A DNA stretch of 11,963 nt, taken from assembly GCA_007119305.1 (NCBI GenBank), contig SKPY01000212.1:1-11963 (forward strand), given 5' to 3'. Shown here piece after piece: positions 1 to 7,678 of this stretch (position 1 is the first letter of the stretch; each line of letters starts with the position of its first letter). Both the position numbers and the translations under genes were made by a program. This DNA comes from Nitriliruptorales bacterium. Lineage in GTDB: Bacteria > Actinomycetota > Nitriliruptoria > Euzebyales > Egibacteraceae. Under the pieces are notes generated by a model, which saw only the letters and a list, made by a program, of their open reading frames with translations, ran no database searches and was not told the origin of the DNA.

Positions 1-1667
1 AGGTCGAGGCGCTCCACCTCGAGTACAACCTCATCAAGGAGCACCGGCCCCGCTACAACGTCCGCTACACCGACGACAAGAGCTATCCCTACCTCGCCAT
101 CACCGTGCAGGACGACGTGCCGCGGGCGCTGGTGCGGCGCAACCCCCGCAAGGACGGCACCCGCTACTTCGGGCCGTATGCCCACGCGTACGCGATCCGG
201 GAGACCCTCGACCTGCTGCTGCGGGTCTTCCCCGTGCGCACCTGCTCGCAGGGCGTCTTCGACCGCTGTGTGCGGACCGGGCGGCCGTGCCTGCTCTACC
301 ACATCGGCCGCTGCGCGGCGCCCTGTGTGGGCAAGGTCGACGAGGGTGAGCACCGCGCGCTCGTCGAGGGCCTCATCGGCTTCCTCGAGGGGGACACGGA
401 GGTGGTGCTCGAGCGGCTCGAGGCCGCCATGGCCGAGGAGTCGGCGAAGCTCAACTTCGAGGCTGCTGCCAGGATCCGCGACCAGATCGGCGCCGCCCGC
501 CGGGCCCTCGAACGCCAGCAGATGGTGACCCGTGACCGCGGTCCGGGCGGAGACTTCGACGCGATCAACTACCACGACGACGACCTCGAGGCGTCGTTCC
601 AGGCCTTCTTCGTGCGCCGCGGACGGGTGGTCGGGCGCAAGGGCTGGGCGGCGGACAAGGTGGCCGACCTCGACGGCCCTGCGCTCGTCGCGAGCTTCCT
701 GCTCGAGCTCGGCATGGAGCGGGCGGGCGACGTCCCGCGCGAGATCCTCGTGCCCGTGGAGCCGGAGGACCGGTCGGCGCTGGAGGCCCTGTTCGCGGAG
801 CTGCGCGGCGGCCCCGTCACGATCCGGGTGCCCCAGCGCGGGGAGAAGCGAGCCTTCCTCGACACCGTGCGCGAGAACGCCGTCGAGGCGTTCACCCAGA
901 ACCGGCTCAAGCGCGCGAAGGACTTCAACGCCCGCAGCCAGTCACTGCACGAGCTGCAGGAGGCGCTCGGGCTCGACGAGCCGCCGCTGCGGATCGAGTG
1001 CTACGACATCTCGACGTTGCAGGGCACGAGCTCGGTGGCGTCCATGGTGGTCCTGGAGGACGGCCTGCCGCGCAAGTCCGAGTACCGGCGCTTCCGGATC
1101 CGGGGGGTCGAGGGCCAGGACGACTTCGCGATGATGCACGAGGTGGTCACCCGTCGCTTCAAGCGCTTCCTCGCCGAGGCGGAGAAGCCGGTGGCGGAGC
1201 GCAAGTTCGCCTATCCGCCGAACCTCGTCATCATCGACGGCGGCAAGGGCCAGCTGAACGCGGCGCGCCGGGCGCTGGCCGACCTCGGCATCGACGGGGT
1301 GGAGGTGTGCGCGCTCGCCAAGCGCCTCGAGGAGGTCCACCTGCCCGACCGCGCGGAGCCCGTGCGCCTGCCGCGCGGCAGCGAGGCGCTGTTCCTGCTG
1401 CAGCGGGTGCGCGACGAGGCGCACCGGTTCGCCGTCACCTACCATCGTTCGCTGCGCGGGCAGCGCATGACGGCATCAGCCTTCGACGACATCCCCGGGG
1501 TCGGGCCCGCTCGGCGCCGGGCGCTGCTCGAGCGCTTCGGCTCGCTCAAGCGGGTGCGTGAGGCGAGCCCGGATGAGCTCGCGGAGGTCGAGGGCATCAG
1601 CACGAAGCTCGCGTCAGCGATCCACGAGCACTTCCGCCTTGGTCTCCGAGAAACGGACAGCGTATGA
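1..1667 (+). CDS. uvrC: UvrABC excinuclease subunit C, 5' end cut off by the window
   Basis: UvrC makes the two incisions either side of a DNA lesion handed over by UvrA/UvrB in bacterial nucleotide excision repair. The frame is open from base 3 (Val), so the first roughly 75 residues, most of the GIY-YIG 3'-incision nuclease, lie outside the window. Visible residues (counted from base 3) show the end of that domain (EYNLIKEHRPRYNV, then DDKSYPY). Next come four cysteines at about 81, 96, 104 and 108 with the spacing of the Fe-S-type cysteines known in E. coli UvrC, plus an extra Cys at 89. A UVR helix hairpin for UvrB contact lies near 145-172. The RNase H-like 5'-incision domain has Asp335 (YDIS), Asp412 (IDGGKGQ) and His474 (RDEAH), and two helix-hairpin-helix motifs follow at about 497-545. 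The GTG at 105 is internal and not the start. The stop overlaps the rapZ start as ATGA. Family assignment is certain. Confidence 0.97.
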   Translation, partial: VEALHLEYNLIKEHRPRYNVRYTDDKSYPYLAITVQDDVPRALVRRNPRKDGTRYFGPYAHAYAIRETLDLLLRVFPVRTCSQGVFDRCVRTGRPCLLYHIGRCAAPCVGKVDEGEHRALVEGLIGFLEGDTEVVLERLEAAMAEESAKLNFEAAARIRDQIGAARRALERQQMVTRDRGPGGDFDAINYHDDDLEASFQAFFVRRGRVVGRKGWAADKVADLDGPALVASFLLELGMERAGDVPREILVPVEPEDRSALEALFAELRGGPVTIRVPQRGEKRAFLDTVRENAVEAFTQNRLKRAKDFNARSQSLHELQEALGLDEPPLRIECYDISTLQGTSSVASMVVLEDGLPRKSEYRRFRIRGVEGQDDFAMMHEVVTRRFKRFLAEAEKPVAERKFAYPPNLVIIDGGKGQLNAARRALADLGIDGVEVCALAKRLEEVHLPDRAEPVRLPRGSEALFLLQRVRDEAHRFAVTYHRSLRGQRMTASAFDDIPGVGPARRRALLERFGSLKRVREASPDELAEVEGISTKLASAIHEHFRLGLRETDSV

Positions 1668-2569
1668 GCCTGCCTGACACCGTCGAGCGCGAGCCCATCG
1701 AGCGCGACCACGACCCCAGCCTCGTCGTGATCACCGGGCTGTCCGGAGCCGGGCGCACCACCGCCGCGAAGGTGCTCGAGGACGTCGGCTACTTCGTCAT
1801 CGACAACCTGCCGCCCGCGCTCATCGAGCGGGTGTTCGAGCTCGCCGCGGTGCCGGGGTCGAGCGTCGACCGGGTGGCGCTCGTCGTCGACGTGCGCGGC
1901 CGGGAGTTCTTCGGGGACCTGCGCGCTGCCGTCGCAAAGCTGCGACGCCGCGACGCAACGCTCCGCGTGGTCTTCCTCGAGGCCAGCGACGAGGCCCTCG
2001 TGCAGCGCTACGAGGCGGCGCGTCGCGCCCATCCGCTGTCGGGGCGGGACCGGGTCGTCGACGGCATCGAGCGCGAGCGGTCGCTGCTCGCCGACCTGCG
2101 GGCCGACGCCGACCTCGTGATCGACACGACGGACACGAACGTGCACCAGCTGCGGGACCGGCTCGTCGACGCGTTCGGGCGGGACGGCGAGCACGCGCTC
2201 GTCGCGAACGTCGTCAGCTTCGGCTTCAAGCACGGCACGCCCCGCGACGCCGACATCGTGCTTGACGTCCGCTTCCTGCCCAATCCCCACTGGGTCGACC
2301 GCCTGCGGCCCTTCACCGGCTTGGACGAGCCGGTGCGGGACTACGTCCTCGAGCAGAAGGAGACGGGGGAGTTCCTCGAGCGTCTCGGGGGGCTGCTCGA
2401 GCTGATGCTGCCCGCGTTCCAGGCCGAGGGCAAGCGCTATCTGACGGTCGCCATCGGCTGCACGGGCGGCCGGCACCGCTCGGTCGTGCTCGCTGAGGAG
2501 ATCGCGCAGCGCATCCGCGGCCTCGGCGTCGGCGTGCAGGTCGAGCACCGGGATCGGGTGAAGGAGTGA
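1664..2569 (+). CDS. rapZ: RapZ-family nucleotide-binding regulator (YvcJ/RapZ)
   Basis: This 301-residue protein has the full length and motifs of the RapZ/YvcJ family. In E. coli RapZ is an RNA-binding adaptor controlling glucosamine-6-phosphate synthase through small RNAs; in Gram-positives the relatives are nucleotide-binding proteins of less certain function. The P-loop is GLSGAGRT (residues 25-32), with Arg31 where the classical Walker A has Lys; this substitution is usual in actinobacterial members. The C-terminal domain carries SFGFKHGTP (185-193), DVRFLPNPHW (201-210) and GCTGGRHRSV (265-274), all family signatures. The ATG overlaps the uvrC stop by 4 bases, implying translational coupling, and yvcK follows after 3 bases. 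Family is certain; the molecular role in this host is inferred from relatives. Confidence 0.96.
   Translation: MSLPDTVEREPIERDHDPSLVVITGLSGAGRTTAAKVLEDVGYFVIDNLPPALIERVFELAAVPGSSVDRVALVVDVRGREFFGDLRAAVAKLRRRDATLRVVFLEASDEALVQRYEAARRAHPLSGRDRVVDGIERERSLLADLRADADLVIDTTDTNVHQLRDRLVDAFGRDGEHALVANVVSFGFKHGTPRDADIVLDVRFLPNPHWVDRLRPFTGLDEPVRDYVLEQKETGEFLERLGGLLELMLPAFQAEGKRYLTVAIGCTGGRHRSVVLAEEIAQRIRGLGVGVQVEHRDRVKE
2561..2566 (+). promoter_or_regulatory. Ribosome binding site deciding the yvcK GTG start
   Basis: AAGGAG lies inside the last codons of rapZ, 6 bases before the GTG at 2573. It supports that GTG as the yvcK start and shows that yvcK initiation depends on ribosomes finishing rapZ. Confidence 0.75.
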
Positions 2570-2572
2570 GCC

Positions 2573-3535
2573 GTGCACGCAGGTGAGGTCGTAGCAGTCG
2601 GCGGTGGGCACGGGCTCGCCCGCGTGCTGGCCGCCCTGGGGCTGCTCGGCGTCGAACCGGTCGCCGTCGTCACCGTCGCCGACGACGGCGGCTCGAGCGG
2701 ACGGCTGCGGCGTGACCTCGGCATCATCGCACCAGGAGACCTGCGCCAGGCGCTCGTCACGCTCGCCCGCAACCAGCCCCTGGCCGACCTGTTCGGGCAC
2801 CGGTTCAGCCGCGGCGAGCTCGCCGGTCACGCGCTCGGTAACCTCGCCCTCGTCGCGCTGGCCGAGCGCAGCGCCGACTCCCCAGGACCCGACGCAGCCC
2901 GTCGGTACGACTTCGTCGCCGCGGTCGACGCGGCGGGCGCGCTGCTCGACTGCGCCGGCCGGGTGCTGCCCGCCACCACCGAGCCGGTCGAGCTGCACGC
3001 GGAGGTGGCCGACGGCCGGCAGGTCGACGGGCAAGCCCGCGTCACCCAGGCGGATGGCCGGGTGACGCGCGTGTGGCTCGAGCCGGACGACCCGCCCGCC
3101 GCCGACGCGGCGGTCGAGGCGCTGCGGCTGGCGCGCACCGTGGTGCTAGGCCCAGGCAGCCTGTTCACCAGCGTGATCGCGCCCCTGCTCGTCCCGGGCG
3201 TGCGCAAGGCGCTCGTGGACACCCGGGCCCGGACGATCTACATCGCCAACCTCACGACCCAGCCCGGCGAGACCTCTGGGTTCAGCGCCCACGATCACGT
3301 CGCGGCCCTGCTCGACCACGTCCCCGAGCTGCGCCTGGACAGCGTGGTCTTGCACGCTGGTCCCGTGCCCGCAGGGACCACTCCCGTACGCGGGCCCCTG
3401 GACAACGCGGCCGGCGCCGAGGTCGTCACCGCCGACCTCGTGAGCCGCGCCGGCGCTGGGACACCCGCGCCCGGCCACGACCCGTCCCGTCTCGGCCGCG
3501 CGCTCGCACCGCTGCTGGGACTGCCACTGCCGTGA
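2573..3535 (+). CDS. yvcK: YvcK/CofD-like regulator ('gluconeogenesis factor')
   Basis: This 320-residue protein is of the YvcK branch of the CofD-like family. Studied members bind UDP-sugars such as UDP-GlcNAc and are needed for growth on gluconeogenic carbon and for correct envelope synthesis; the mycobacterial homologue is a kinase substrate. Motifs seen are the N-terminal glycine loop VGGGHGL (residues 9-15), ADDGGSSGRLR (36-46), GDLRQAL (55-61), GHALGN (85-90), LGPGSLFTSVIAPLL (192-206) and NLTTQPGETSGFS (226-238). The first glycine loop usually reads GGGTGL in relatives; His13 replaces Thr here. The GTG start at 2573 is supported by AAGGAG 6 bases upstream. The stop overlaps the whiA GTG as GTGA. 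It lies between rapZ and whiA as in most Gram-positive genomes. It is distinguished from true CofD (F420 synthesis) by this context and these motifs. Confidence 0.95.
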   Translation: MHAGEVVAVGGGHGLARVLAALGLLGVEPVAVVTVADDGGSSGRLRRDLGIIAPGDLRQALVTLARNQPLADLFGHRFSRGELAGHALGNLALVALAERSADSPGPDAARRYDFVAAVDAAGALLDCAGRVLPATTEPVELHAEVADGRQVDGQARVTQADGRVTRVWLEPDDPPAADAAVEALRLARTVVLGPGSLFTSVIAPLLVPGVRKALVDTRARTIYIANLTTQPGETSGFSAHDHVAALLDHVPELRLDSVVLHAGPVPAGTTPVRGPLDNAAGAEVVTADLVSRAGAGTPAPGHDPSRLGRALAPLLGLPLP

Positions 3536-4464
3536 GCTTGACGCACCAGGTCCGCGAGGAGCTGGCGCACCTGCCGCTGGGGCGGGGCTGCTGCCGGCGG
3601 GCGGAGACGGCGGCGGCGCTGCGCTTCGGCGCGACGTTCCGGCGCCGGGGCGGCGAGCAGCGCGGGTTCGGGGTGGTGGTGCGCAGCTCGAGTGGGGCGG
3701 TCATCCGCCGCCTGTGCGCGAGCCTGAGAGACCTGGAGGGGCTCCGGCCCGAGATCGCGGTGCTGGAGCCCGGTGGGCTGCGGCGCGCGCTCGCCTACCA
3801 GCTCAGCGTCCCGCCGTCCGCGCGCGCTGCCCTGCTCGCGCTGGGCGTGCTGGACGGAGCCGGACGGCCGCAGGCGCAGCTACCCGCAGCGTTCGTCCGC
3901 CGTGGCTGCGACCGGGATGCGTACGTGCGCGGCGTGCTGCTGGTCACCGGGAGCCTGTCCGATCCGCGGCGCAGCCCGCATCTGGAGCTCGCCGCGCCGG
4001 ACGAGCGCCTGGCCCACGCGCTCACCGCGCTGCTACGCGACAGCGGCGCGGCAAGCGCGCGCGTTGCCCGGCACCGGGACGGCTGGCGGGTGGTCGTGAA
4101 GTCGGGCGCGCAGGTCGCCGCGGTGCTCGCGCACACGGGCGCGCACACCGCGTTCCTCGCCTTCGACGACGGGCGCTTACGGCGCGAGCTGCGGGGCGCG
4201 GCCAACCGGGCCGCCAACGCCGACCGTGCGAACCTGCAACGCAGCGTGAGCGCGTCGGGACGGCAGGTCGAGGCGATCGAGCACGCGGTGGAGCGGCTGG
4301 GCTGGGAGGGCCTGCCCGAGGACCTCCGCGAGATCGCGCTTGTGCGTCTCGCCAACCCCGAGGCGAGCCTGTCCGAGCTGGGCGACCTGCTCGAGCCCGC
4401 GGTCGGCAAGACGGCGGTGCACCGGCGGCTGGGCCGTCTCGTGGACCTAGCGGAGGAGCCGTGA
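3532..4464 (+). CDS. whiA: WhiA sporulation/cell-division DNA-binding regulator
   Basis: WhiA is a DNA-binding protein built from a degenerate LAGLIDADG homing-endonuclease fold and a C-terminal helix-turn-helix. In Streptomyces it works with WhiB to switch on division and sporulation genes; elsewhere it affects division and chromosome segregation. This copy has 310 residues, the usual length. Seen here: the N-terminal CCRRAETAAALRF motif (20-32), the LAGLIDADG-like stretch around YVRGVLLVTGSLSDP (131-145), the family motif NRAANADRANL (225-235), and the HTH region from LPEDLREIALVRLANPEASL (261-280) through VGKTAVHRRLGRL (291-303). The open frame extends upstream inside yvcK, but homology begins at the GTG at 3532 (VSLTHQVREEL), which overlaps the yvcK stop by 4 bases. 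No endonuclease activity is expected. The host may or may not sporulate; whiA occurs in both kinds. Confidence 0.94.
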   Translation: MSLTHQVREELAHLPLGRGCCRRAETAAALRFGATFRRRGGEQRGFGVVVRSSSGAVIRRLCASLRDLEGLRPEIAVLEPGGLRRALAYQLSVPPSARAALLALGVLDGAGRPQAQLPAAFVRRGCDRDAYVRGVLLVTGSLSDPRRSPHLELAAPDERLAHALTALLRDSGAASARVARHRDGWRVVVKSGAQVAAVLAHTGAHTAFLAFDDGRLRRELRGAANRAANADRANLQRSVSASGRQVEAIEHAVERLGWEGLPEDLREIALVRLANPEASLSELGDLLEPAVGKTAVHRRLGRLVDLAEEP

Positions 4465-4467
4465 GGT

Positions 4468-4498
4468 GCCGTTCGGCGCTGGACAGGAGCCGAATGGC
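4468..4498 (+). terminator. Hairpin after whiA, probable terminator or processing site
   Basis: The arms GCCGTTCGGC (4468-4477) and GCCGAATGGC (4489-4498) pair over all 10 positions in RNA, with one G-U pair, around an 11-base loop. The hairpin starts 3 bases after the whiA stop. No T-run follows, which is common for actinobacterial terminators. It separates the uvrC-to-whiA unit from the glycolytic genes. Confidence 0.55.
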
Positions 4499-4523
4499 GG
4501 TCGGAGTCGAGCGGGGAGTTGGG

Positions 4524-4529
4524 TAGAGT
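4524..4529 (+). promoter_or_regulatory. Possible -10 element of the gap promoter
   Basis: TAGAGT fits the actinobacterial -10 pattern TANNNT and lies 36 bases before the gap ATG, just beyond the post-whiA hairpin. No good -35 hexamer is seen at 17-18 bases upstream, so this is only a candidate. A promoter is expected here because gap-pgk-tpiA is usually transcribed on its own. Confidence 0.35.
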
Positions 4530-4565
4530 GTCCGCGAACGCTGCCACGACCCCCGAGGTGAACCC

Positions 4566-5570
4566 ATGACCATCCGCGTCGGCATCAACGGCTTCGGCCG
4601 CATCGGCCGCAACTACCTGCGCGCGCTCGCCGGGCGGGGCGACGACGTCACCATCGTCGGCATCAACGACCTCACGGATGCCAAGACGCTCGCGCACCTG
4701 CTCGCCTACGACAGCATCCACGGCCGCTACGACGGCACCGTCGAGACGGGCGGGGACTCCATCACGGTCGACGGGCGCGAGATCCCGATCACCTCCGAGC
4801 GTGACCCGGCGAACCTGCCGTGGAAGGATCTCGGCGCCGACATCGTGGTCGAGTCCACCGGCTTGTTCACGGCACGCGACAAGGCGGCTGCCCACCTCGA
4901 CGCCGGAGCGCGCAAGGTCATCATCTCGGCGCCCGGCAAGGAAGAGGACGTCACGCTCGTGATGGGGGCCAACGAGGGCGACTACGACCCCGATGCCCAT
5001 GACGTGATCAGCTGCGCGAGCTGCACGACCAACTGCGTGGTGCCGCTCGCGAAGGTCCTCGACGACGCCTTCGGCATCGAGCAGGGGCTCATGACCACGG
5101 TGCACGCCTACACCAACGACCAGGGGCTGCACGACGCGCCGCACAAGGACCTGCGGCGCGCCCGGGCCGGGGCCGTGTCGATCGTGCCGACCACCACGGG
5201 GGCGGCCCGGGCCGCAGCGCTCGCGCTGCCGCACCTGCAGGGACGGCTCGACGGGTTCGCGCTGCGCGTGCCGATCCCCGACGGCTCCATCACCGACCTC
5301 GTCGTGACCCTGCGCGAGGAGGCGACCGTCGAGCAGGTCAACGAGGCCTACCGGGAGGCGGCCCAGGGCGCCTTGCAGGGCATCGTCGAGTTCACGATGG
5401 ATCCCATCGTGTCGATCGACATCGTGGGCAACCCCCACAGCTGCATCGTCGACGGCGCGTCCACGATGGCCAACGGGCGCATGGTCAAGGCCCTCGGCTG
5501 GTACGACAACGAGTGGGGCTACTCGTGCCGGCTCCTCGACGTCACGGTGCTCGTCGGCGAGCGCCTGTAA
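4566..5570 (+). CDS. gap: Type I glyceraldehyde-3-phosphate dehydrogenase
   Basis: This enzyme oxidises and phosphorylates glyceraldehyde-3-phosphate to 1,3-bisphosphoglycerate with NAD+ in the cytoplasm. It has 334 residues, the normal length. The Rossmann fold starts at VGINGFGRIGRN (5-16). Asp35 in INDLTD after the second strand is typical of NAD rather than NADP preference. The catalytic cysteine is Cys153 in SCASCTTNC (149-157) and its base partner is His180 (TVHAYTNDQ). The C-terminal WYDNEWGYS (312-320) is present. Oddity: residue 150 is Cys where the family motif is nearly always Asn (SNASCTTNC). GAGGTG lies 5 bases before the ATG. It heads a gap-pgk-tpiA cluster on one strand with short spacers (19 and 30 bases), so co-transcription is likely. 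Confidence 0.98.
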   Translation: MTIRVGINGFGRIGRNYLRALAGRGDDVTIVGINDLTDAKTLAHLLAYDSIHGRYDGTVETGGDSITVDGREIPITSERDPANLPWKDLGADIVVESTGLFTARDKAAAHLDAGARKVIISAPGKEEDVTLVMGANEGDYDPDAHDVISCASCTTNCVVPLAKVLDDAFGIEQGLMTTVHAYTNDQGLHDAPHKDLRRARAGAVSIVPTTTGAARAAALALPHLQGRLDGFALRVPIPDGSITDLVVTLREEATVEQVNEAYREAAQGALQGIVEFTMDPIVSIDIVGNPHSCIVDGASTMANGRMVKALGWYDNEWGYSCRLLDVTVLVGERL

Positions 5571-5589
5571 CGGCGGATCGGAGCGCTGC

Positions 5590-6804
5590 ATGCCAGACGT
5601 GCCTGCCGGCGTGGCCGGCCTGCCCGGACTCGACGATCTCGACGCGCGCGGGCGCACGGTGCTCGTGCGCGCCGATCTCAACGTCCCCCTCGCGGACGGG
5701 CGGGTGACCGACGACCTGCGCATCGAGGAGTCGCTGCCGACGGTGCGCCACCTGCGCACGGCCGGAGCGCGCGTCGTGCTCATGAGCCATCTCGGGCGCC
5801 CCAAGGGCCAGGTGCGCGAGGAGCTGCGCCTGGCGCCTGTGGCCGCGCGCCTCGGCGAGCTCATGGGCACCCAGGTCCAGGCAGCCAGCGACGTTGCCGG
5901 CCCCGACGCCCGCCGCGTGGTGGGCGCGCTGGACGACGGCGAGATCGCGCTGCTCGAGAACCTCCGCTTCGAGCCGGGGGAGGAGGGCAACGACCCGGAG
6001 TTCGCGGACCGCCTGGCGGCGCTCGGCGACGCTTACGTGAACGACGCCTTCGGCGCCGCCCACCGGGCGCACGCCAGCGTGGTCGCGCTGCCCGAGCGAC
6101 TGGAGCAGTGCGCGGCCGGCGACCTGCTGCTCCGCGAGGTCGCGGTGCTCTCTCGGCTGCTCGAGGACCCACCCCGCCCGTTCGTCGCGATCCTCGGCGG
6201 CGCGAAGGTGTCCGACAAGCTCGGGGTCATCGGCAACCTGCTCGCGCGCGTCGATCGCCTGCTGATCGGCGGCGCGATGTGCTTCACGTTCCTGAAGGCG
6301 CAAGGGTACGAGGTCGGCGCGAGCCGCGTGGAGGACGACCACCTCGACACCGTGGCGGACCTCGTGGCCGAGGCCGAGCGCCGGCACGTCGACCTGCTCC
6401 TCCCCATTGACGTGGTCGCCGCCGAGGCGTTCGAAGCCGACGCGGACCACCGCCGGGTAGCGGCCGACGGCATCCCCGGTGGCTACATGGGGCTCGACAT
6501 CGGTCCCGACAGCGTGGCCCGCTTCGCCGCCGCGGTCGCCGATGCCGCCACGGTGCTGTGGAACGGACCGATGGGCGTCTTCGAGTGGCCCCCGTTCGCC
6601 GCCGGCACGGAGGGCGTGGCCCGGGCGGTCGCGGCCTGCGCCGGGTTCACCGTCATCGGCGGCGGCGACAGCGCGGCCGCCATCCGCCAGCTCGGCCTGG
6701 CCGCCGAGGTCAGTCACGTCTCGACCGGTGGCGGCGCGTCCCTCGAGTACCTCGAAGGTGTCGACCTGCCCGGCATCGCGGCGCTCCGCGCCGCGGTGCG
6801 CTGA
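5590..6804 (+). CDS. pgk: Phosphoglycerate kinase
   Basis: It transfers phosphate from 1,3-bisphosphoglycerate to ADP, the first ATP-yielding step of glycolysis, using the product of the gene just upstream. All signatures of the two-lobe kinase are present in 404 residues: RADLNVP (27-33), SHLGRPKG (66-73), ENLRF (123-127) and NDAFGAAHRAHAS (151-163) in the substrate lobe. The nucleotide lobe has GGAKVSDK (203-210), NGPMGVFE (325-332), GGGDSAAA (357-364) and STGGGASLEYLEG (378-390). A short leader of about 15 residues precedes the first conserved strand, so a somewhat later start is possible, but ATG 5590 is preceded by a GGAG-like site at the right distance. The 19-base spacer to gap suggests an operon. 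Confidence 0.98.
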   Translation: MPDVPAGVAGLPGLDDLDARGRTVLVRADLNVPLADGRVTDDLRIEESLPTVRHLRTAGARVVLMSHLGRPKGQVREELRLAPVAARLGELMGTQVQAASDVAGPDARRVVGALDDGEIALLENLRFEPGEEGNDPEFADRLAALGDAYVNDAFGAAHRAHASVVALPERLEQCAAGDLLLREVAVLSRLLEDPPRPFVAILGGAKVSDKLGVIGNLLARVDRLLIGGAMCFTFLKAQGYEVGASRVEDDHLDTVADLVAEAERRHVDLLLPIDVVAAEAFEADADHRRVAADGIPGGYMGLDIGPDSVARFAAAVADAATVLWNGPMGVFEWPPFAAGTEGVARAVAACAGFTVIGGGDSAAAIRQLGLAAEVSHVSTGGGASLEYLEGVDLPGIAALRAAVR

Positions 6805-6834
6805 GCCGCCAGCCCGGAGGAAGGGAGCTGCCCG

Positions 6835-7608
6835 ATGGAACGCCGTCCGCTGCTCGCCGGCAACTGGAAGATGAACCTCGACCACCTCGAGGCCATCCAG
6901 GTCGTCCAGCAGCTCGTCTACCACCTCGAGGCGGAGGACTACGACGCGTCCGAGCTCGTCGTCTGCCCCGCGCACACCGCGCTGCGGAGCATCCAGACCC
7001 TGATCGAGGGGGACCGGCTGCGCATCGGCCTCGGCGCCCAGGACTGCCACTGGGAGGACGGGGGCGCGTACACCGGTGAGGTGAGCGCACCCATGCTCGC
7101 CAAGCTCAAGGTGGCCTACGTCATCTGCGGACACTCCGAGCGCAGGCAGCACTTCGGGGAGAGCGACGAGGTCGTCAACCGCAAGGTCAAGGCGGTCCGC
7201 CGCCATGAGATGACGCCGATCCTGTGCGTCGGCGAGACGCTCGAGCAGCGCGAGGCGGGCCAGGCCGAGGACATCGTAGTCGGCCAGCTGCGCGGCAGCC
7301 TCGCGGGTGTGGGGATCACCGCGTCCTCGGAGCTGGTGGTCGCCTACGAGCCTGTGTGGGCGATCGGCACGGGCAGGACGGCGAGCGCGGCGGACGCCAA
7401 CGAGATGTGCGGAGTGGTCCGGCGCACCGTCGGGGAGCTGTACGGGGCAGAGATCGCCGAGGGGCTGCGGGTCCAGTACGGCGGCAGCGTGAAGCCCGGC
7501 AACATCGTGGAGCTGATGGGACGCCCGGAGATCGACGGGGCCCTCGTCGGGGGGGCGAGCCTCGACCCGGAGGACTTCGCGGTGATCTGCCGGCACCACC
7601 GACTCTGA
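6835..7608 (+). CDS. tpiA: Triosephosphate isomerase
   Basis: It interconverts dihydroxyacetone phosphate and glyceraldehyde-3-phosphate. It has 257 residues, a normal TIM barrel. Catalytic residues are visible: Lys12 in GNWKMN (9-14), His100 in CGHSERR (98-104) and Glu172 in AYEPVWAIGTG (170-180), followed by the mobile loop and the phosphate-binding YGGSVKPGN (215-223) and VGGASL (238-243). A strong GGAGG/AAGGGAG site ends 7 bases before the ATG. It follows pgk by 30 bases and closes the glycolytic trio; its stop codon is overlapped by a strong inverted repeat. No anomaly in the protein is seen. Confidence 0.98.
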   Translation: MERRPLLAGNWKMNLDHLEAIQVVQQLVYHLEAEDYDASELVVCPAHTALRSIQTLIEGDRLRIGLGAQDCHWEDGGAYTGEVSAPMLAKLKVAYVICGHSERRQHFGESDEVVNRKVKAVRRHEMTPILCVGETLEQREAGQAEDIVVGQLRGSLAGVGITASSELVVAYEPVWAIGTGRTASAADANEMCGVVRRTVGELYGAEIAEGLRVQYGGSVKPGNIVELMGRPEIDGALVGGASLDPEDFAVICRHHRL

Positions 7609-7629
7609 CACCCCCCCGGGGGGGGTGTC
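7607..7629 (+). terminator. G/C hairpin overlapping the tpiA stop, probable terminator
   Basis: GACACCCCCCC (7607-7617) is mirrored by GGGGGGGTGTC (7619-7629), a perfect 11-base inverted repeat around one G. As RNA it can fold into about 9 pairs with a CCGGG loop. It begins within the tpiA TGA. No T-run follows. The position at the end of gap-pgk-tpiA supports a terminator or an mRNA 3'-end stabiliser. Confidence 0.65.
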
Positions 7630-7649
7630 GTGCTCCGTCCGCCGGATGC

Positions 7650-7678
7650 TCGACGCCGGCCCCCCGGAGGCGTAGGAT
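7650..7678 (+). promoter_or_regulatory. Predicted promoter of the blaI/M56 pair
   Basis: A -35 candidate TCGACG (7650-7655; 4 of 6 to TTGACA) and a -10 TAGGAT (7673-7678; full TANNNT match) are 17 bases apart. The predicted start is near 7685, inside the dyad at 7679-7704. A second, weaker -10 candidate, TACTGT, lies at 7708-7713. Confidence 0.5.

Noticed and set aside
1688..1762. RapZ P-loop with Arg instead of Lys as a sign of a dead nucleotide site
   Set aside because: Arg at this position (GLSGAGR) is usual in actinobacterial RapZ homologues, so it is not a lesion of this copy.
3358..3380. Inverted repeat TGGTCCC/GGGACCA with a 9-base loop within yvcK
   Set aside because: It is fully inside coding sequence and a 7-base stem is expected by chance in DNA this GC-rich; no link to whiA expression is evident.
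3073..3531. Upstream extension of the whiA frame
   Set aside because: These 153 codons overlap yvcK in another frame and are Arg/Ala-rich; WhiA homology begins at the GTG at 3532.
3714..4526. Plus-strand frame inside and beyond whiA
   Set aside because: It is an out-of-frame shadow of whiA, dominated by Arg, Ala and Gly, with no start signal.
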